Shown piece by piece: positions 57,176 to 64,000 of a stretch of DNA of 64,000 nucleotides (positions are counted from its first letter, which is position 1; every line of letters starts with the position of its first letter). Position numbers and translations under genes: made by a program. The DNA is from Nematostella vectensis. Its lineage: Eukaryota > Cnidaria > Anthozoa > Actiniaria > Edwardsiidae. The stretch spans positions 15,431,181 to 15,495,180 of the forward strand of contig NC_064036.1 in NCBI RefSeq assembly GCF_932526225.1. The letters are read 5' to 3'. The notes beneath the pieces were generated by a model. It ran no database searches. It saw only the letters and a program-made list of their open reading frames with translations, and was not told the origin of the DNA.

Positions 57176-58186
57176 CGTCATAGTTTAACTTTTCATTTAG
57201 TCCGTTTGTATATCTTATCTAGGTAATTTTGTATTTTTGTATTACAATTTTATCTTATTAAAATACAATATCTTTCGATTTCTTTTCTTTTTCTTTTATG
57301 GCCTGAATAGATGCTTAAGTATTTGCCCTTTTGCAACAAGCCAAACTATTTAACATTGGCTATTATCAAACCTCTCGCAAATAAACCATGAAATATGAAC
57401 CCTAAGGGACTGTTTATTTTACATTTGATGTATCTCATAATTTTTATTTATTACTCATTGTTAAAGTGAAAAAAAAAAACGTAGTTTTGGACGATCTCCG
57501 GTTTTGACGAACTTCGGAACAGAATTTCCTATGGCGCCATTGGAACGCCCAAATTAAAAAAAATGCAGGTATAATTTATCTACATATCGGCATTATAAGG
57601 GGGAGGACATATTTTGATTGCTCGATTTTTTTCTCTGTCGCTGTTTTTTATTGCCTATAAATAATAAATATCACATTTTTATAGAAAAGAAGGGGGGTTT
57701 TTGATACCATGCCATCAGATATCAGATGGTCCTTCTCTAAATGGATTCCTTTTGAAAGACTCAATAAGCCAATTAAGCTCCTCCGCCCCTTCCTGGTTTC
57801 TACATGTTTTTACGATACTAGTATATTATCCCATTTCAAGTAACTTATTATCTATAGTATAGTTACAACGATGCGAAAACACTCTGAAATCCAATAACCA
57901 GAGCAAGCCAGAGCCGTGGCTACACTGCGTGCAAGTGTTTGGTCACCAGATGCGGGTACACTTGTAGAGTTAATCAGTCAACGCCCACGGGTATATGTAA
58001 TTGTCTGTCGAACATATCAAACTTTGTCATGTGTTGGATGGTAACCATTGGATAATGTTTGTAACGAAGTGTTACCATCATTAATTAATAACCATCCTTC
58101 CAGTTGACTTCTCTCGCTTGCTAGGCTCTTGGTCATTTAACGACCCGATATTGTTAAGAAAGGGTTAGGCGCTTGTTCTAGTAGAA
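57176..58186. other. intergenic, no gene recognised
   Basis: AT-rich sequence with a candidate poly(A) word (ATTAAA) near 57257 for the LicD-family gene. I see no coding exon, RNA gene or clear repeat. Confidence 0.5.
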
Positions 58187-61100
58187 ATGGCTGCGTTTTC
58201 GCTGGGTTTGGTACTATGTCTCGCCCTCTTTAACCTTTGTCAAGCAGAAGGTTTGTTTTAATATTTTGTTTTTCAAACAATACTGGAGTTAACTCAGGAG
58301 TACAGACATAACAGCTCGCAAAGACGACAAAACAAGGGTTTTTCACACTTTGTTAAAATGTTAGAGTTCCCACACTCTTTAGGGCGTGGAATGCACTTAT
58401 CATGTTTTTTTTATTTCACTTTTTACTAATTTCGCAACTTAACGAAAAACGTATTTTTCTTACTTTTTGTGCCAACTCATAATTGTAGGAGTCGCGTATT
58501 GTTACAAACATTGATGCTTACTAAACATTCCTTTCATCCAGCGCGACAGTTACATTGACTTATTTCCATTTATCTCACGCCTTCACACACTTTTTCGGTG
58601 TTTTAGTTCGTACCGCCCTAAAATAATGTAGGACTAGTTTAGTTTCAAAGTACGCACACGTCTCAATATTCCTGTCCCAAGCTCTCATCCTTCGTTTAAA
58701 TATTACTTTGTCCAAGGCCGCACGGTAGATTAATTTAACTTTTAATCTGTTCGGTTGCTTGTCATGGCTTGTGGGGTGACTGGTTTCAATTCAGGCTTCC
58801 GTCCGTCAACAGGTGCTAATCTCGTTTATATATGGCGTACCCGTAATTGGCGCCCGTATTTACCCGTCATTCAGGAAACTAATTATAAGAAAATCTCTAC
58901 CCCTGCAAGTTATTGAAGGAACATTGTTAAACAAGCATTGTTCGCAATGTTTTCTTATCATGACTACTTACCAACAAATGAATCATCCAACATCGCCTAC
59001 TAGAGTGGAATATTACATCCCCCTTGCTACACACTTCAAATTCCCTCCAAAGGGCGTAAGGGTTTACGGTGATGCGGCTTTGCCTCAAATGTGGCTCGGT
59101 TTTTCTTATTTTATTCCGCGGTATTGCGGTTTCTCTAAACTGCGTGGTTTACCATTTTTGTCTTATTTTGACGTTTTTCATTGCGGTTTTCGCACCCCCT
59201 TATACCCCCCTCGGTATGGACCTTTTCTGAAAATACACATTATTTGATAAAGTCCCACCGCAGAAGAAACCTCTCGCTTGTTGGCCTACAAAGCTGAGGT
59301 GAAATGTAAGCAGCCCTGTAAAAAAGGTTTTTCTTATTGACTTTTCTTTACGTTTTCGGAATGTGTAATATTTCTATTCCTATGCTTAAAAAAGATGGCT
59401 GACAATCTGATATCTAACGGGTGACAAAATTTCCCCCCAAAATCCAAGCTCACGAAAATCTCAACAACAATAAAATCGATCAAGCAATCAATGACTGCAA
59501 ATCTGGGCAAAATTCCAGAACAATTATATTGAGCAACCCAACTGCAACCTCGTTCCCAGGGTGTTCTGTTAATTTTCAATATGGCGACTAGTTTGACCCA
59601 ACTCAACGTAGACAATATTCGAGCAGGAAAATAACATGTTGCCTCCCGGCCAGATATCAGGTAGTTGGTCCCTTATGATTCATGTTGAGCCTAATTACAT
59701 AATTTTCTTATATTGATTACTGTTGTCACATCTCTTTATCAACAGACTCCCCCACGCAAGAACTAAGAGGTAGGAGTCGCAAGTTTTCATATTTGTGTGC
59801 ACCAAACAAACTAAGGGTAGGCGTGGCTAGGGGTCGGACGTGTAGGGCAGGCGTGGCTAGGAGTGCCAGCGTCCTATATTGCTAAAACAAGTTAACTGTT
59901 TCGAGCTCAATCTGGAAGCAAACTGAGATACTTTTACTTGATAATATCTCGAAAATTGCTGTTTTAAGATGAAAAGTGTTCGATTTCCTTTACACACAAA
60001 AATAGAAAATAGTGTTTTGATAGGTTAAATGTTCGATTTTCCAGAGACGCTTGCTAGCGTGCCACTGAAAAGTACACTACAGGCTACCGTGGATGGAGTT
60101 GATTCTCTGGCTAAGGATAACATTAAAGCGTGCAAGGCGTCGGCCTGTAAGCAAGCCGATAAAGACTTCGAGAGGAAAAAGACTCTAGCGCTGGCCACGG
60201 CTAATGACATCGACGAGATCTCTATAGCAGGTTAATATCTATACCACTCTCTCGATAATACAAATATAGATGAAATCCTGCCTTGAAACACTAGGTGGAT
60301 TTAATTGATGTTTTTCAATGTAGTATTCGTGTTTGATTATGTTCATAATTTAATATTAGGCAATATAAAGGTCTGCGCACTGCGACCTTTTTTAACAGGT
60401 GTCGTTTAATGGGTGTCGTAGCTTCGACCAGGGTGTGGTTGAGGAGGTGTCGTAGTTGTGACCTGGGTGTGGTTGAAGAGGTGCTGTAGTTGTGACCTAG
60501 GTGTGGTTGAAGGGGTGTCGTAGCTGTGGCCTGGGTGTGGTTGAAGAGGTGTCGTAGTTGTGACCTGGGTGTGGTTGAAGGGGTGTCGTAGTTGCGAGCT
60601 TGGTGTGGTTGAAGGGGTGTCGTAGCTGTGGCCTGGGTGTGGTTGAAAGGGTGTCGTAGTTGTAACCTGGTTGTGGTGAAGGGATGTCATAGCTGCGACC
60701 TGGGTGTGGTAAAGGGATGTCATAGCTGTGGCCTGGGTGTGGTTGAAGAGGTGTCGTAGTTGTAACCTGGTTGTGGTTGAAGAGGTACCGTAGCACGAGA
60801 ACGAGGATCGTAATAAACCGGTATCTGATCTGACGTCTTCCCAAAAGAGGTCTTGTTTACTGTTGAAGAGAGCTGTTTTGTCTGTCTTATCGAAAAGGGT
60901 CAATCTCCACCCACATGCTCTGTACCTATGGGTTGCGCAGTCCCTCCTTTACCCGTCGAAGGATTACCCAGTGTCAGAACCTTCTCATATCAAAAAAGGT
61001 TATCGAATCCCCCCCTTAAGAAATCCTAGCTACTGTTCCTTTAACCTCTTTCATTTCAGGAAATAATTTGAAAGAAAAGCTCGAAAATGGAATGGAAAGC

Positions 61101-62533
61101 GTTGTGAATATGTGGGAGAAGGTCGAGAAGATCTCTGTCCGATTAAACAATGCGCTGAAGGCGCTGGCACCCAATTACCTCGACCGCATGCGCCAGGCCT
61201 CGGCCAAACTTGGGGTAAATCGATCTTATTACTATACGAAGCACGTACTTGTCAGCAGTGGATCTAGAGGGGGTTTAGTGGATTCAAACCCTCTATTTGG
61301 CTTCCAGGGAAAGTGTTGGGTGCAAAAATAACAAGATATATATAATATTAAGATATTCCCGTTGATCCCCTTCCCACCATCTCGTGCCCAGAGAATGGAA
61401 TAGTTAAAGGCCCAGGGGGGGGGGGGGGGGCAAAAACAATACAGTTTTCTATTTACTACTCAACTCTTTGGGATGCAAACGCCTTAGTTGGTTTGTATTT
61501 AATAGTAAAAACAACATTCTATGATATCAATTTGTCGCAGTGCTATTAAAAAAGCTAATGTAGTGAAAGGAAACTACCCCCTCCCTAACATTGTCATCGG
61601 GTCTAGAAGTCTAGTCTAGAAGCGCTTCCAGATAGCTCTCACACCACACTCCTCATAACAACGCTTTAGACAGTACAAGAGAACACGAGATGTGTAGAAG
61701 CCCGCTTAAGGCCCAACCGAATTGGCTGGATTACCTCATTGTTTTTTTTTGCATTCTCGTTCTGTTGTTTTGTTTCCCATTGTTTTGTCTGTGGTGCATC
61801 AATCCAATGTGTTGAAATCTTCTGAACAGTACATTTTGATTGCTGTTCTTCAGAATGAAACGCGAGCAAAAATCAAAACATGGAGCGTGTCAGGAGCCAA
61901 GTCGGAATTTAAGAAAGTCGGCGCAGAAGGCCTAGATAAAGCTATCTCCGCATTGTCTTCATCTCTTCAGGGCCCTGTCATTGACTCCGCCAAGAAGCTT
62001 TTTACTGCAAGCCAGGTAAACTGCCTTTGGCCATTTTGTGCTGGGGGTTGCACAGTGTTATGAAAAATTGATTCATATTCCAAACTTAGAACTTGTAAAA
62101 AGGGTATAAATAAGCTTCGTACAGCGAAATGTTGATGCATTTTATTCTTCTGGTGACCGTACTTTACGCAGACATCTTGTTTTGTCCAAAGCAGTTATTG
62201 TTATTTTAAAAGACTTTGCAGTCTTTTTCTTGTCTTAGAATTGACGTAGATAGCAGGGTACTTTGTATGCGTTGAACGTTCTTTCAAGCGCAAAAACATA
62301 TATATTTACCTTCCCCTCCTACTAGCTTCACTCAGCTTTCCAAAAGTCATCTGTGGAATCCCAGATGATAAGCGATGTGGATGTGAAAGATGTTTTAGGG
62401 ATGACTGAAGATGTTTTGAAGAAGGATATGAGGGACTCTGCTGTCGCCAAGTATTTCGCTTGGACCAGTGGGACGGATGAAGCGTACGCATATATGGATC
62501 TTTCCAAGGAATTCCTGGACGTTGTAGCAGAAG
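58187..62533 (+). CDS. unrecognised secreted protein, 3' end beyond the exons found
   Basis: Six exons with matching phases: 58187-58250, 59746-59769, 60045-60230, 61060-61214, 61854-62015, 62326-62533. The last ends in phase 1 at a GTATCG donor, so the gene continues beyond 62533, probably past the window. Exon 1 codes a clean signal peptide (MAAFSLGLVLCLALFNLCQA). Exon 2 is 24 nt. The 266 residues read so far are Lys/Ala/Asp/Ser-rich, predicted mainly helical, with few cysteines (KACKASACKQ), no transmembrane segment and no domain I know. Sequence such as NNLKEKLENGMESVVNMWEK and SGAKSEFKKVGAEGLDKAIS suggests amphipathic helices. Function is unknown; a secreted helical, perhaps lipid-binding or matrix, protein is only a guess. 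Confidence 0.75.
59040..59225. repeat. copy of the GGTATTGCGGT-containing repeat
   Basis: Contains CGCGGTATTGCGGTTTCTC and TTGCGGTTTTCGCACCCCC, similar in words to the element at 644-1015. It lies in intron 1 of the secreted-protein gene. Limits are uncertain. Confidence 0.35.
60400..60795. repeat. ~34 bp minisatellite
   Basis: About eleven copies of GGTGTCGTAGTTGTGACCTG followed by GGTGTGGTTGAAGAG. It lies in intron 3 of the secreted-protein gene, away from the splice junctions. Confidence 0.95.
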
Positions 62534-62644
62534 GTATCGTCCATTATGTTGTCAACCCCTTCTTCTTTCACTTGATCAGACTTACCACTCTGTATGTTTC
62601 CCTTAACTTTTATCACGGCCCTTTCCTTTTCTTAACATAAATCT

Positions 62645-63995
62645 ACAGTATCTCTCTCCCAAACCTATTAACACCATCTTCACTCATACCCCAACCTCAT
62701 ACCCTTCCTTCCCTGGCTCTATCCCCCTTCCTTAACTCCTACATACCCTAACACCAACCTCCATACCCTAACCCAATCCCCCTCCATACCCCAACCCCAT
62801 CCTTCTTTATACCCCAACCCCATCCTTTTCAATACTCAAGCCCCATCCTCCTCAACACCCCAACCCCATCCTCCTCACCACCCCAACCCCATCCTCCTCA
62901 CCACCTCAACCCCATCCTCCTCAATACCCCAACCCCATCCTCCTCAACACCCCAACCCCATCCTCCTCACCACCCCAACCCCATCCTCCTCAACACCCCA
63001 ACCCCATCCTCCTCAACACCCAAAACCCATCCTCCTCAACACCCAACCCCATCCTCCTCAACACCCCAACCCCATCCTCCTCAACACCCCAACCCCATCC
63101 TCCTCACCACCCCAACCCCATCCTCCTCACCACCCAAAACCCATCCTCCTCAACACCCAACCCCATCCTCCTCAACACCCCAACCCCATCCTCCTCACCA
63201 CCCCAACCCCATCCTCCTCAACACCCCAACCCCATCCTCCTCAACACCCAAAACCCATCCTCCTCAACACCCCAACCCCATCCTCTTCAACACCCAACCC
63301 CATCCTCCTCAACACCCAAAACCCATCCTCCTCAATACCCCAACCCCATCCTCCTCACCACCTCAACCCCATCCTCCTCAACACCCCAACCCCATCCTCC
63401 TCAACACCCCAACCCCATCCTCCTCACCAACACCCCAAACCCATCCTCTTCAACACCCAACCCCATCCTCCTCAACACCCAACCCCATCCTCCTCAACCT
63501 CAACCCCATCCTCCTCAACACCCAAAACCCATCCTCCTCAACACCCCAACCCCATCCTCCTCACCACCCCAACCCCATCCTCCTCAATACCCCAACCCCA
63601 TCCTCCTCAACACCCCAACCCCATCCTCCTCACCACCCCAACCCCATTCTCCTCAATACCCCAACCCCATCCTTCTCAGCACCCCAACCCCATCCTCCTC
63701 ACCACCCCAATCCAATCCTCCTTAACAGCCCAACCCCATCCTCCTCAATACCCCAACCCAATCTTCCTCAACACCCAAACCTCATCCTCCTCACCACCTC
63801 AACCCAATCCTCCTTAACACCCCAACCTAATCCTCCTCAACACCCGAACCCAATCCTCCTCACCACCCCAACCCCATCCTCCTCCATACCACTAGCACCG
63901 GCCTTCCCATACCCTAACCCCATCCCCCTGCTTACTTCAGCCCTATATTCCATACCCCAACCCAATCCTCTTCCTTACCTTAGCCCCATTCTCTA
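62645..63995. repeat. ~23 bp C-rich minisatellite at window end
   Basis: Roughly 50 copies of CACCCCAACCCCATCCTCCT with CAA, more regular in 62850-63700 and degenerate at the flanks. The plus strand has almost no G for over 1 kb. It probably lies in an intron of the secreted-protein gene. Confidence 0.95.
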
Positions 63996-64000
63996 TATCC

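Noticed and set aside
60406-60903. Minus-strand ORF with a repeated Thr/Pro/His-rich peptide
   Set aside because: It is the translation of the 34 bp minisatellite in an intron of a plus-strand gene; no start context, splice support or homology.
62645-63995. Telomeric or interstitial telomeric repeat, because of occasional CCCTAACCC
   Set aside because: Only a few matches occur in the degenerate flank; the array unit is different.

Overview
The window is animal nuclear DNA. It has intron-rich genes with GT/AG introns, metazoan protein families, short inverted-repeat transposons, a CR1/L2-like LINE and many minisatellites. Gene structure and repeat style fit an anthozoan cnidarian such as the sea anemone Nematostella; the species call is inference. 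I built gene models by hand from splice sites, reading phase and family similarity.

Layout. (1) 321-4659, minus: DFFB/CAD, the caspase-activated DNase, 4 exons, 346 aa. (2) 6507-14555, plus: pyruvate kinase, 10 exons, 556 aa, head-to-head with DFFB; intron 7 holds a 3.2 kb minisatellite. (3) 16442-36395, plus: a 27-exon gene for a ~1,799 aa protein with a long disordered acidic N-terminus, a DH-PH RhoGEF module and about 17 MORN repeats, an architecture I do not recognise as a named family. (4) 36912-45515, minus: ANKMY2 (ankyrin + MYND), 12 exons, 430 aa, tail-to-tail with the RhoGEF gene; its second-to-last coding intron... more exactly the intron 37602-41266 carries a dead LINE. (5) 45633-53992, plus: PRMT3, 20 exons, 541 aa, head-to-head with ANKMY2 with only 117 bp between start codons. 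(6) 56108-57175, plus: a LicD/fukutin-type membrane protein whose first exon is uncertain. (7) 58187 to beyond 62533, plus: 5' part of an unrecognised secreted protein, followed by a C-rich minisatellite that reaches the window edge.

The genes are unrelated housekeeping or signalling functions (apoptotic DNA cleavage, glycolysis, Rho GTPase control, cilium/chaperone-type MYND protein, arginine methylation, glycan-type transfer). They do not form a pathway.

The most unusual signal is structural. At least seven exon-intron junctions in two neighbouring genes (pyruvate kinase and the DH-PH-MORN gene) sit at the edge of a tandem array whose repeat unit contains the splice site itself: donors at 9661, 22338, 25213 and 34405, acceptors at 27289, 29271 and 31533. 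In the cases I read through, only the exon-proximal copy gives an open reading frame; the others lead into stop codons or frameshifts. Several small inverted-repeat elements with readable target-site duplications are also present.
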